Shown here: one piece after another, positions 42,435 through 49,679 of the stretch
Numbering within the stretch: position 1 is the stretch's first letter
How the letters are laid out: every line of letters begins with the position of its first letter
Assembly: GCF_900101045.1 (NCBI RefSeq)
Contig: NZ_FNFN01000003.1
Location: 1 to 64,000 of the forward strand
Reading direction: 5' to 3'
DNA length: 64,000 nt
Source of the DNA: Nocardioides sp. YR527
GTDB taxonomy: Bacteria > Actinomycetota > Actinomycetes > Propionibacteriales > Nocardioidaceae
Program-made: the position numbers and the translations under genes
The notes under the pieces: model-generated
What the model was told of the DNA's origin: nothing
What the model saw: the letters and a program-made list of their open reading frames with translations, nothing else
The model's database searches: none

Positions 42435-42611
42435 TCACAGACCTGCCGCCTTCCCGCGACAGATCGAGCACACCGGGGTTGAAAGGTCGGGGTAGTCCCA
42501 CGACCAGCGGCTGCCCGCGTTGGGCTGGCCGCACAGGGTGAGGTCGGCGTTGAGTCCGGCCAGGTGCGCCGGGTCGGACCCATCACCGATCCACACCAGG
42601 TAGAGGCTCAC
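42435..42611 (-). CDS. Short (58-aa) Cys-containing protein of the AICE
   Basis: From GTG 42611, overlapping the upstream stop (GTGA), to TGA 42435: begins VSLYLVWIGDGSDPAHLAG and ends VCSICRGKAAGL, 58 residues. It has a CxxC pair (CSIC) and one more Cys (LTLCGQ), reminiscent of a small zinc-binding domain. Upstream coupling and coding character support it although it is short. Function unknown. The 112 bases between its stop and paralogue 3 (42323-42434) hold only a ribosome binding site. Confidence 0.6.
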   Translation of the reverse strand: MSLYLVWIGDGSDPAHLAGLNADLTLCGQPNAGSRWSWDYPDLSTPVCSICRGKAAGL

Positions 42612-42958
42612 GCCGCCAACCCCTCAGGGGTCTCGTCCGCGACGACCTCGGCGGCAGTGACCTGCACGTTGACCGGTGCGGTCTGGGAGGCATCTGCCGA
42701 CCAGGCCCGCCAGGTCCGGAACTGCTTCACCGTCCCGTCCTCGTAGGAGTGCAGGCGGGAAGCATCGACGTCTTCACGAAGCCTCAGCTCCTCCACCAGC
42801 CGTCCCGCGTCGGTCCACGAGTCCGCGTGGACGTAGACCTCGATGCACTCGACCCACGGATCGGTCAGGTAGAAGGTGTCCACTCGGAGCGCGAGTGCCT
42901 CCACGTCGGCCACGGAGTCGAGCAGGCCCAGCGCCCACACCAGCTCGTGCGTACGCAT
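42608..42958 (-). CDS. Hypothetical AICE protein
   Basis: 116 aa from ATG 42958 (ATGA overlap with the Pra-like gene). MRTHELVWALGLLDSVADVEALALRVDTFYLTDPWVECIEVYVHADSWTDAGRLVEELRL is an alpha/beta protein with no assigned family; the C-terminal 25 residues are polar. Co-transcribed with the transfer genes. I cannot assign a function. Confidence 0.68.
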   Translation of the reverse strand: MRTHELVWALGLLDSVADVEALALRVDTFYLTDPWVECIEVYVHADSWTDAGRLVEELRLREDVDASRLHSYEDGTVKQFRTWRAWSADASQTAPVNVQVTAAEVVADETPEGLAA

Positions 42959-43407
42959 CAGGCAGCCGCCTTCGAGGACGTGGAAGCACCGCCGTTGCCA
43001 GCGGGCTTGCGACCGGCACCGGGCTCGGTCATGCCGAGTGCGGTCAGGGTCCACTCGATCCGGGAGAAGTCACCCTCGCGCTTCACGTAGTAGCCCACCT
43101 CGAGCTCGGTGAACTCGACCGGGATGACCGGCAGCCCCGTGTCGTTGCGCGGCGGGACCGGCTGCACCTTGGCCAGGATCTTCACGTTGACCGTCTTCTG
43201 GTGCTTCTTCGCGTTCGGGTCCGTGTCCAGCACCGGGACCGACCAGACCAGCAGCCCGGTCTCCATGTCGCGCTTCTGCGGCCGAGGCTGACCCTTCGCC
43301 GGAGCCGGGGCGTCGAAGTCGGCCACCGGGGTCACATCGCCCACCACGTACGCGCCGTTCGGGAAGAACTGCTCGGTCGTCATCTGCATCTTCTGCGGCA
43401 TCGCCAT
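42958..43407 (-). CDS. pra: Pra-like activator of plasmid replication, integration and excision
   Basis: 149 aa. FFPNGAYVVGDVTPVADFDAP, QKRDMETGLLVWSVPVLDTDPNAKKHQKTVNVKILAKVQPVPP and PVIPVEFTELEVGYYVKREGDFSRIEWTLTALGM (about 13-130) match the pSAM2-type Pra family, in which Pra promotes expression of rep, xis and int. The Ala/Ser-rich end is variable. It is the first gene of the minus-strand operon; the start (ATG 43407) lies 50 bases from an operator for the GntR repressor, the known KorSA-Pra arrangement. Confidence 0.82.
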   Translation of the reverse strand: MAMPQKMQMTTEQFFPNGAYVVGDVTPVADFDAPAPAKGQPRPQKRDMETGLLVWSVPVLDTDPNAKKHQKTVNVKILAKVQPVPPRNDTGLPVIPVEFTELEVGYYVKREGDFSRIEWTLTALGMTEPGAGRKPAGNGGASTSSKAAA

Positions 43408-43459
43408 TGCTCTAGTTCCTTGTCAGTTGGCGGTGCGGGCTACTCCCGCTACCTAGGCA

Positions 43460-43473
43460 CCTAACTAGTTAGG
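43460..43473. promoter_or_regulatory. KorSA-type operator 1 (pra side)
   Basis: CCTAACTAGTTAGG, a perfect 14-bp palindrome in the 127-bp divergent region between the Pra-like gene and the GntR gene. It is well placed to cover the Pra promoter. ACTAGTTAGG recurs at 43509-43518. Confidence 0.72.
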
Positions 43474-43504
43474 CTCTGTGACGAAGGTAGCACCGTTTCT
43501 GCGG

Positions 43505-43518
43505 CTTGACTAGTTAGG
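43505..43518. promoter_or_regulatory. KorSA-type operator 2 (GntR side)
   Basis: CTTGACTAGTTAGG matches operator 1 at 12 of 14 positions. It contains TTGACT, which could be the -35 of the GntR gene starting at 43535, so binding would give autorepression. Confidence 0.62.
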
Positions 43519-43534
43519 TGGCAGAATTCGTGTC

Positions 43535-44302
43535 ATGTCCTCGAATCGACCTGGCCGCCTCTCTCCTTCACAGCAGATCGCTGAAGACCTGCGTGGGGAG
43601 ATCCGAGCCGGCGTGCTGGCGGAGGGGGAACAACTCCCGTCGACCGCGCAGCTGATGGAGCGGTACGGCGTCGCCTACCAGACCGCGCGACAGGCAATCG
43701 CGGCGCTGAAAGCTGAGGGCCTCGTTGATAGCCGCACCGGTAGCGGTGTGTTCGTACGTCGCCGGCCGCCGCTGATCCGTCTCGGCTCGGGCCGCTACTC
43801 GCGGCGCATTCGCGAGGGCGGCCAGGCCCCGCTCCAGGCCGAAGCTGAGACCGCTGGGCTCGATTGGCGTCAGGAGATCCTCGAACTCGGCATCACGCCC
43901 GCGCCGGCATGGGTTGCTGAGTGGTTCGGGATCGAGGCGGGCGCAGACACGTTCGTGCGTCGCCGCCGAACCTGGGTGGAGGACGAGCCCACGCAGCTCG
44001 CAGACAGCTACTACCTCCCAGAGGTCGTGCGCGGCACCCTGGTCACTGAGGAGAACACCGGTCCTGGTGGGTCGTACGCGCGCCTCGAAGAGGCGGGCCA
44101 CCACATCGTCCACTTCCGCGAGGAGCTCGAAGCGCGCCAGCCGACGCCCGAAGAAGCCGGGGAGATTCAGCTGCCGTCTGGGGTACCGGTGATTGAGCTT
44201 CACCGCATAGCCTTCACGGCCAACGGACCGCTTGAGGTCTTCCGATCCGTGATGGCTGGCAATCGCCACACGTTCGCCTACGAATTTGAGGCCCCCGAGT
44301 GA
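43535..44302 (+). CDS. korSA: KorSA-like GntR/HutC family repressor
   Basis: 255 aa. The N-terminal wHTH (about 10-75: SPSQQIAEDLRGEIRAGVLAEGEQLPSTAQLMERYGVAYQTARQAIAALKAEGLVDSRTGSGVFV) is GntR; the C-terminal UTRA-like domain (about 95-250) has SYYLPEVV, RQPTPEEAGEIQLPSGVPVIELHRIAF. In pSAM2, KorSA represses pra and itself. Divergent from the Pra-like gene with two copies of its likely operator between. Its stop overlaps the phosphatase GTG by 4 bases (GTGA). Confidence 0.87.
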   Translation: MSSNRPGRLSPSQQIAEDLRGEIRAGVLAEGEQLPSTAQLMERYGVAYQTARQAIAALKAEGLVDSRTGSGVFVRRRPPLIRLGSGRYSRRIREGGQAPLQAEAETAGLDWRQEILELGITPAPAWVAEWFGIEAGADTFVRRRRTWVEDEPTQLADSYYLPEVVRGTLVTEENTGPGGSYARLEEAGHHIVHFREELEARQPTPEEAGEIQLPSGVPVIELHRIAFTANGPLEVFRSVMAGNRHTFAYEFEAPE

Positions 44303-45099
44303 CCAGCAGCATCGAGACCAGGATCTACAGCGAGACGTCGCCTACTCACGAGGTGAACGAGGACCTGGTCTTGGTTGGCCAGAACTTCGTCATCGTGCTC
44401 GACGGGGCCTCTCCAGCGGCTGGGCTTGAAACGGGCTGCATCCATGACGTGCCATGGCTCGTCAGGTCCCTCGCCGTCCAGCTCGCAGGCCAGCTGATGG
44501 CCGACGAGGAAGCGGATCTTCCTATTGCTCTGGAGGTGGCAATCCGTCGAGTCTGCGAGAGCCACGAGAACACCTGCGATCTGAGCAACCCGAACAGCCC
44601 GTCGTCCACAGTGGCGCTCCTCCGCCGACGTGGGCGAAGCCATGTTGACTACCTGGCCCTCGCCGACTCGTCGGTTGTGTTTCGATTTGTCGATGGCACG
44701 GTCCGCGCTTTCACCGACGATCGACTCGACCGCCTAACCGACTACTCGTTTGCTGGCGTTGCTGCTGTCCGGAACACCGATGAAGGCTTCTGGGTCGCCA
44801 GCACCCAGCCGAAGGCCGCGCACAAAGCGGTCAGCGGGTCAGTGAACCTCCAGGATCAGGCTGTGGAGTTGGCGGCGGTGCTCACTGATGGAGCTGCAAC
44901 CCTCGTGGAACGTCATGGTCGTCCTTGGGCCGATGCGATGCGCCTGATCGAGAAGGGCCCCGAAGTCCTCATCTTGGAGACGCGTAACGTCGATGAGGAC
45001 ATTGAGACGAGCGGCCGGGGGAAGCGACACGACGATGCGACCGCCGTCGCGGTCCGGTTGCCTGACTACCCGTATGAGGTTGCACGGAAGCGGACGTAG
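44299..45099 (+). CDS. PP2C-like Ser/Thr phosphatase coupled to the GntR repressor
   Basis: 266 aa from GTG 44299. PP2C acidic residues in order: Asn20-Glu-Asp22 (NEDLVLV), Asp35-Gly-Ala-Ser (IVLDGASP), ALADSSVVF (about 120), LTDGAAT (196-201; Asp197), and HDDATAVAV (244 on). The Ser/Thr between the acidic motifs and metal ligand order fit the PPM family, although divergent. Expression is coupled to the repressor, so it could dephosphorylate it or act on another element protein; that is inference. AICEs of pSAM2 type usually have a Nudix (Pif) here instead. Confidence 0.8.
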   Translation: MTSSIETRIYSETSPTHEVNEDLVLVGQNFVIVLDGASPAAGLETGCIHDVPWLVRSLAVQLAGQLMADEEADLPIALEVAIRRVCESHENTCDLSNPNSPSSTVALLRRRGRSHVDYLALADSSVVFRFVDGTVRAFTDDRLDRLTDYSFAGVAAVRNTDEGFWVASTQPKAAHKAVSGSVNLQDQAVELAAVLTDGAATLVERHGRPWADAMRLIEKGPEVLILETRNVDEDIETSGRGKRHDDATAVAVRLPDYPYEVARKRT

Positions 45100-45207
45100 A
45101 TCGCGCTTCTTGGAACTAGGCCATTGACCAAGAATGGTGTCGGCGAGATGCTAGATACCGAACTACACTGATGTGATACACGGCACATCAACATATGGCA
45201 AAGGACT

Positions 45208-45438
45208 ATGCCTCCAATCCCACCGCCCAAGCCATGCTTCCTGGATACTCAAATCAAACTCAAACGACGTGGCAACGCGAGATGGGTAAGCCCAAGTGGC
45301 GAGCGACTGTGGGAATGGGACTGGCTACACGGACACATCGAGGGCTACAACCGACGGGGAATGCATGTCGGGGTGTTCGATGCTGTAACTGGTAAGAGAA
45401 TCAAGAACGCGATCAAAGGGAGGAAGATCGATGTCTAG
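45208..45438 (+). CDS. Stand-alone colicin-E3-type ribonuclease domain (toxin)
   Basis: 76 aa from ATG 45208, the only in-frame start. WVSPSGERLWEWDWLHGHIEGYNRRGMHVGVFDAVTG (27-62) aligns with the catalytic end of colicin E3 (YEWDSQHGELEGY...HLGSFDPKTGN). The E3 active-site Asp, His and Glu (D510, H513, E517) correspond here to Asp38, His41 and Glu45 with identical spacing, and the basic tail KNAIKGRKIDV follows. Colicin E3 cuts 16S rRNA at the A site. No translocation or receptor-binding domain is present, so it acts inside the producing cell. Its end overlaps the partner gene by 8 bases. Confidence 0.8.
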   Translation: MPPIPPPKPCFLDTQIKLKRRGNARWVSPSGERLWEWDWLHGHIEGYNRRGMHVGVFDAVTGKRIKNAIKGRKIDV

Positions 45439-45760
45439 GTCTGCGACGACCTTCGTAGACGCGTGTCTCTCCGGAGACGCGCTCCTGGAGGATGTTGACG
45501 ACTGGGTAGACCAGTGGCACGAGGCGGAAGTCGACGTAACGCTCGACGAGTACCTCGGATTCACCGATGATGAAGGTTCGCTATGGGCGGAGAAGCCGCA
45601 AGCGCTGCGTTTCATCATCGCTGCCCACCGGCACCAGACTCCAGTTGCACAGATTCTGACGGGTCGCGACGACTACGCTCTCGCCGCCCGCAGCAACGCC
45701 GAAGGCAAGGCCGAAGAGGTCCTTGATTGGCTTCGTGAGACCCACCAGCTCGCCGAGTGA
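45431..45760 (+). CDS. Acidic partner protein (probable antitoxin/immunity)
   Basis: 109 aa, ATG 45431 inside the toxin gene's last codons. Strongly acidic N-terminal half: FVDACLSGDALLEDVDDWVDQWHEAEVDVTLDEYLGFTDDEGSLWAEKPQALRFIIAAHRH, similar in style to the short acidic immunity proteins of E3-type RNases, with a C-terminal helical addition (about 75-109, RSNAEGKAEEVLDWLRETHQLAE). It overlaps the protease gene by 4 bases. No DNA-binding domain is visible. Antitoxin role is inferred from order, charge and coupling. Confidence 0.72.
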   Translation: MSRSATTFVDACLSGDALLEDVDDWVDQWHEAEVDVTLDEYLGFTDDEGSLWAEKPQALRFIIAAHRHQTPVAQILTGRDDYALAARSNAEGKAEEVLDWLRETHQLAE

Positions 45761-46740
45761 GCAAGAAGAAGGGACCGGCACCGCAACTTGTCGCACGCCG
45801 GGTCGCTGACCTCCTTGTCCGTCGGCTCGACCTGACACCGCCTGTAGACGTGGAAGCGCTCGTTGCTGAGCGGGCTGACCTTCAGCGCATGGAGTGGCCG
45901 TTCGAAGACACGGACGCGATCATGCTCCGGCTGGGTTCCAGTGACAGGCCAAAGATCTATTATCGCGCGACGACGAACGCCCAACGTGAACGCTTCACAC
46001 TGGCCCACGAGCTGGGCCACCTGACGCTCCCCTGGCATCTGCCGCGTGCAAACTGCCAGGTCCAGTCTGAGGCAGGCCTCATGGACCTGCGTCACTACAC
46101 GTCTGAGGACGAGGCCGATGTGTTCGCGTCGTGTCTGTTGCTCCCGGACAGGTGGCTTCTGGAGCTAACTCGGGCCCACGGTGACGACATGACAGGGATT
46201 CTCCAGGAGCTCGAGGTTGCCAACGTCTCGACGTTGGCCGCTCTCAGGGGACTTCGCCGGACTCTTCTCGCCGGGTGGGCGTTCGTCGCGTATCGCGGAG
46301 GATTCAGGCTCGCGACCCCTGGCACGGATGTGTCGCTTTATGCCGCTGACGCCCCAACGCGGCTCAAGAAGGACAGCGTCGCATACGGGTCCGCGGAACT
46401 AAACGGCTATCGCGTCGACTGGTTCCAGTTGGCAGAGACGTTGGTGCCGCCGAGTCGAGAGGATGGGGACCAGCGTGCCGTCGGTGACATCCTCAACGAC
46501 GCCCTATCTGCCTACGCGCCGCAGGACGTTACGCACTTGGTCAGCGTGTGCAACGGAAAGGTGGGCGGTTCGCTTCGTGAGTGGGCTGGCCGACCAGCGG
46601 TAGAGACCTACTCGTCGCTCGTCTACCGGTTCCAGATCTCGGAACACGAACCTATGCTCGCGATCCCTGACTTCCGGCTCTGGCTAGCCGAAAAGGCCCG
46701 CGATGTTGAGCAGAATGGGCAGGCAAAGCGACGCCGCTAG
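45757..46740 (+). CDS. ImmA/IrrE-type metallopeptidase
   Basis: 327 aa from GTG 45757. Zinc protease motif HELGH at 84-88 (RERFTLAHELGHLTLP), the third ligand in SEDEADVFASCLLLPDRW (about 117-119), the standard ImmA/IrrE pattern. ImmA cleaves ImmR in ICEBs1; others control stress regulators. No partner repressor with HTH is beside it; instead it follows the RNase and its acidic partner. The C-terminal 190 residues are unassigned. A role in degrading the antitoxin is inference. Confidence 0.85.
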   Translation: MSKKKGPAPQLVARRVADLLVRRLDLTPPVDVEALVAERADLQRMEWPFEDTDAIMLRLGSSDRPKIYYRATTNAQRERFTLAHELGHLTLPWHLPRANCQVQSEAGLMDLRHYTSEDEADVFASCLLLPDRWLLELTRAHGDDMTGILQELEVANVSTLAALRGLRRTLLAGWAFVAYRGGFRLATPGTDVSLYAADAPTRLKKDSVAYGSAELNGYRVDWFQLAETLVPPSREDGDQRAVGDILNDALSAYAPQDVTHLVSVCNGKVGGSLREWAGRPAVETYSSLVYRFQISEHEPMLAIPDFRLWLAEKARDVEQNGQAKRRR

Positions 46741-46797
46741 GCGCAGCCCGCTTCGTGAGAACTTTCTCTACTGACTCAAGGCGCGCTGCCGCGCGCA

Positions 46798-46816
46798 GGC
46801 CCGCCGCCGGCGGGCC
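46798..46816 (+). terminator. GC-rich hairpin after the protease gene
   Basis: GGCCCGCC (46798-46805) pairs with GGCGGGCC (46809-46816) around GCC. The following bases up to about 46880 hold further GC-rich inverted repeats (GGGAC...GTCCC, CCAGG...CCTGG) and no ribosome binding site. It could be the operon terminator; structured non-coding DNA in AICEs can also serve as a transfer or replication site, but nothing here shows which. Confidence 0.45.
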
Positions 46817-47012
46817 AGGGACCCCCGCGCTCCCGGGCATGCGGCCTGGCGGCCGGTCCCTCCCGCGCACCCCCGTCCCGACGGCACCGGGCCAAAACGA
46901 GAAGAGCGCTCAGTCCGTAGACCAAGCGCTCACTCTCCAGGCGGACAAGCTGCCCCGACCCGATCAACCGTTACCGCAACCTCGAGCCCATCGAGCCGCT
47001 ACCGTTCCCGCC

Positions 47013-47156
47013 ATGACCGAGCTCTCGCCCCTGACGCCGACGGTGCCCGAAGTGCTGCTCATTTTCGGCATCGCAGCCACGGTCCTTGTCGGCTTGGCCG
47101 TCGTCCTCGTCCTGATCGTGCTTCTCATCCGCAACGGGCTCCGACGAGCCAAGTAG
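47013..47156 (+). CDS. Small single-span membrane protein of the AICE
   Basis: 47 aa from ATG 47013: MTELSPLTPTVPEVLLIFGIAATVLVGLAVVLVLIVLLIRNGLRRAK split as a polar 13-residue N-terminus, a TM helix of about 24 residues and a basic cytoplasmic end. TACCGT stands seven bases before the ATG (no Shine-Dalgarno), so it would be leaderless. Longer upstream starts run through the GC-rich region. The 373-bp gap to the right repeat (47157-47529) shows no other gene. Confidence 0.5.
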   Translation: MTELSPLTPTVPEVLLIFGIAATVLVGLAVVLVLIVLLIRNGLRRAK

Positions 47157-47529
47157 GCCGGGCGCACCTCCATCCCATCCCAGTTCTTTGGCTGATGAAG
47201 AGGGCGGGGGCAGCCGTAGCGGCGTACGCTCTTCAGCCCTCGACGAGTCGAACCGGCATCGACTCCCGCACGTCAGGGGCAAGCCCCCGAACCCCCGCCG
47301 ATGGGGCCACTCTCGGGAAGGCTCAGCGCTTACTCCTGCCAACTCACCCCCAGCCCGACGAGAGCTAGAAGGTCGACGAGCGGCCGGGGATCCGCCGAAG
47401 GGGTGGGGTGGAATCTCCCCGCCAGGCTCCCCGCCAAAGCCCTCGAAAACGTCGGCCGAGACCCGATTTCTCGGGTGTTTCGGGCCAGCCATCCCGCTCA
47501 ACAGCGCGGAAGTGGCACGGTCCGGGTCC

Positions 47530-47578
47530 CTACGGATCAGAAGGTTTGGGGTTCGAATCCCTACAGGCGCGCAGAACA
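47530..47578. repeat. Attachment site, right (49-bp direct repeat)
   Basis: Identical over 49 bases to 36053-36101; here it stands alone as a fragment of the tRNA-Arg 3' half without the 5' half. This marks the right end of the integrated element. Confidence 0.93.
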
Positions 47579-47583
47579 CGAAG

Positions 47584-47620
47584 AGGCCCCTGACCAGCCA
47601 CCGCGCCCGGTTAGGGGCCT
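47584..47620 (+). terminator. Original tRNA-Arg terminator, displaced by the element
   Basis: AGGCCCCTGACC (47584-47595) pairs with GGTTAGGGGCCT (47609-47620) with one G-T pair. It lies right after the right repeat, where the end of the uninterrupted tRNA gene would have been, so insertion has moved it 11.5 kb from the functional tRNA. Confidence 0.65.
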
Positions 47621-47895
47621 TCGTCGTCTCCGCAAAGGACCCCGAAAAGAGGCCCTTGCTATCGCTCTTGCTTTCAGCAACACGTCAGCGGCCCTCTGCG
47701 GGGATCGTCGTCCTGGTCACCCTCGGGGCTGCTTTCAGGTGCATCTCCGCCGTCCTCCAGCAACCGGGCGAGCCGGTCGGCGACCTCGGTCGCCTCGCGT
47801 CGTCGGCGCTGCCGGTCTGGGTTGGCGGGGCACGCGGACCAATGGCAAGACGCTGGAGGACATCGAGTTCGAGGAGCCCGGCGAGGTCCGCTCCT
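47621..47895. other. Gap without a supported gene
   Basis: Open frames occur on both strands but none has a start with a ribosome binding site or a recognisable domain; the plus-strand frame that crosses the right repeat is a codon-bias shadow of the XRE gene. I see nothing to annotate. Confidence 0.5.
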
Positions 47896-48705
47896 TCACG
47901 ACGGGCGCACGCCTGCCGACGGGGCGTAGAGGTCGAGCAGGGCGGTGAGGGCCGCGGTCTGGCTGTCCATCGGGAAGAGGACGTGCAGGCTGGCACGGCC
48001 TCCCTGGTCGCCGAAGAACAGGTCGTGACGGTAGTTGAGACGTCCGAGCACGGGATGGCGCACCCGCAGGCGTACCTGGCGCTGGGCCGCGGGGGCGGGG
48101 CCCCTGGCCCACATGCGCTCGAAGGCGGCACTCTCGGCGCGGAGACGGCGGATCTCCGAAACGGCCTGCCCGGTCTCGGTGCCGCCGTCCGCCTCGGCCG
48201 CCGCAGCGAGCAGCGAGAGCACAGCGCCGACGGCGTGGTGCCAGTCGAGGTAGAAGTCGGGCGCAGAGGCGTCCAGGAACCTCATGTCCGCCAGGCTCTC
48301 GTCAGCGGTGAACCCGGCGTGCAGGCCGCGCCACCGCGAGTTGGCGGAGACGACCCTCAAACCGGCGTCGAGGATGCTCGCAGGCAGGTGGTCGAGCGCG
48401 TTGAGGGCGCGGGGGAGGGCGGGCGGTGCGGCGTGGGGTCGCGAGCGAGGCGCCGCCGGGCGGGGAGCGAGCGCGAGGAGCTCTCGCCGCTCCCCGTCCG
48501 AGAGACCCAGGGCCGCAGCGAGGGCCTCGAGCACGCGGTGACTGGGATTGCGCCGGCGTCCCTGCTCGAGCTGCGCGTAGTAGCCCGTCGAGATGCCGGC
48601 TCGTGCCGCGACGTCCTCGCGGCGCAACTTCGCCGGTCCGTCGGGGGTCGAGCCGCCGGCGGTGAGTCGATGGCGTCGTAGGAGGTCGCCGAGATGGTTG
48701 ACCAC
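47896..48705 (-). CDS. XRE/MmyB-type transcriptional regulator
   Basis: 269 aa. N-terminal HTH_31 (about 5-75: LGDLLRRHRLTAGG...KLRREDVAARAGISTGYYAQLEQGRRRNPSHRVLEALAAALGLSDGERREL) and a C-terminal MmyB-like PAS ligand-binding domain (about 100-265; HALNALDHLPASILDAGLRVVSANSRWRGLHAGF region, DFYLDWHHAVGAVLSLLAA, LNYRHDLFFGDQGG). MmyB regulators usually act on a neighbouring SDR or oxidoreductase. The next gene upstream is a paralogue. Confidence 0.88.
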   Translation of the reverse strand: MVNHLGDLLRRHRLTAGGSTPDGPAKLRREDVAARAGISTGYYAQLEQGRRRNPSHRVLEALAAALGLSDGERRELLALAPRPAAPRSRPHAAPPALPRALNALDHLPASILDAGLRVVSANSRWRGLHAGFTADESLADMRFLDASAPDFYLDWHHAVGAVLSLLAAAAEADGGTETGQAVSEIRRLRAESAAFERMWARGPAPAAQRQVRLRVRHPVLGRLNYRHDLFFGDQGGRASLHVLFPMDSQTAALTALLDLYAPSAGVRPS

Positions 48706-48766
48706 ACGTCAACGGTAGGCGGGCGACGGGCTCCGGAGGATGGCCGTGCTGCACCCACCCACGGCG

Positions 48767-49624
48767 TCAGCCGCCGTCGCTGACCGACACCTCGTCGGGG
48801 GCGGCGTCCTCCTGCGGGGGACGGTGCTCGGCGAGACCGAGCAGCCGGCGCTCGCTCAGGCTGCCCGGCGCGGCCTGGTAGACCACCAGCTCGAAACCGG
48901 GCTGGTGGGCCACGTGGAAGGTGAGGAAGTTGATGGTGATCTCGCCGCCGACGAAGTGCACCAGAACCTTCTCGTCGCGGGTCTTCGGCTCTACGTCGTA
49001 AGCGCTCCACAGGGCGGCGAAGTCGGGATCGGCGAGGAGGTTGTCCATCAGCTCGCGGTGCCGTTCGGGCGAGGCCGAGAGTCGAGCCGTGGCACGCAGC
49101 GCTGCGACACACGACTCGGCCGCGCGGTTCCAGTCGGCGTAGAACGTGCGCCCCAGTGGGTCGAGAAACACCATCTCGACGAGGTTGGAGGTGTTGCGGA
49201 ACGGAGCGAAGAGCGCAGCCGCGGTGGTGTTCATCTCGACGATGTCGAGAAGCGGATCCAGCACGAACGCCGCCGACCGCTCCCAGGACTCCATCATGGT
49301 GAGCAGCGCAGGGTCCACCTGCTGCGGGGTGCTGGCCAGCGGCGGCGCCCACCTGAGGTTGGCGAGGTCGTACAGGTGCTCGGTCTGGTAGCTCGTCAGC
49401 TGGAGCGCGCGGGCCAGGGCATCGACCACCTGCTGGGAGGGGCTGTCCTCGCGTCCCTGCTCCAGGCGGGTGTAGTAGTCCACGCTGACGCCGGCCATGA
49501 GCGCGACCTCGTCACGCCGGAGGCCCGGCACGCGACGGGCGCCTGACGTGGGGAAGGGGAGCGACTCGGGACTCGCCGCCGCGCGGCGCGCCCGCAGGAA
49601 ACTGCCAAGCGTGGTTGCCGTCAT
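48767..49624 (-). CDS. XRE/MmyB-type transcriptional regulator (paralogue)
   Basis: 285 aa. HTH_31 at about 5-80 (LGSFLRARRAAAS...VPGLRRDEVALMAGVSVDYYTRLEQGREDSPSQQVVDALARALQLT) and MmyB-like domain at about 110-270 (AAFVLDPLLDIVEMNTTAAALFAPF, FYADWNRAAESCVAALRATA, VHFVGGEITINFLTFHVAHQPGFELVVYQAAPGS). In many actinobacteria this class sits next to an SDR; here an SDR remnant lies immediately upstream (49680-49796), which suggests its original partner has been lost. Confidence 0.88.
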   Translation of the reverse strand: MTATTLGSFLRARRAAASPESLPFPTSGARRVPGLRRDEVALMAGVSVDYYTRLEQGREDSPSQQVVDALARALQLTSYQTEHLYDLANLRWAPPLASTPQQVDPALLTMMESWERSAAFVLDPLLDIVEMNTTAAALFAPFRNTSNLVEMVFLDPLGRTFYADWNRAAESCVAALRATARLSASPERHRELMDNLLADPDFAALWSAYDVEPKTRDEKVLVHFVGGEITINFLTFHVAHQPGFELVVYQAAPGSLSERRLLGLAEHRPPQEDAAPDEVSVSDGG

Positions 49625-49679
49625 GACGTGATCCTAAGGATCCGGTGGACGGAAGTCGACGGGCGCTCGGACTGCACCC

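Larger units (their letters stand above)
36053..47578. mobile_element. Integrative element (AICE, pSAM2 type) in tRNA-Arg
   Basis: About 11.5 kb between two perfect 49-bp direct repeats. Gene order (minus strand from the left end): integrase, excisionase, HUH Rep, zinc-finger protein, WhiB-like, TraB/FtsK, three paralogous small genes, a short Cys-containing protein, one unknown, Pra-like activator; then plus strand: KorSA-like GntR, PP2C-like, RNase toxin, acidic partner, ImmA/IrrE, and a small membrane protein. int-xis-rep-tra-pra-korSA matches actinobacterial integrative and conjugative elements that transfer double-stranded DNA through TraB. Most genes overlap by 4 bases, implying a single long minus-strand operon. 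Confidence 0.92.

Noticed and set aside
46741..47012. Long N-terminal extension of the small AICE membrane protein from 46755
   Set aside because: That region is GC-rich inverted-repeat DNA encoding low-complexity Arg/Pro/Gly residues without a ribosome binding site; the ATG at 47013 with its upstream TACCGT is preferred.
47188..48681. A 497-codon plus-strand frame that crosses the right att repeat
   Set aside because: It runs through the att repeat and antisense to the XRE regulator, starts without a ribosome binding site and has no domain.
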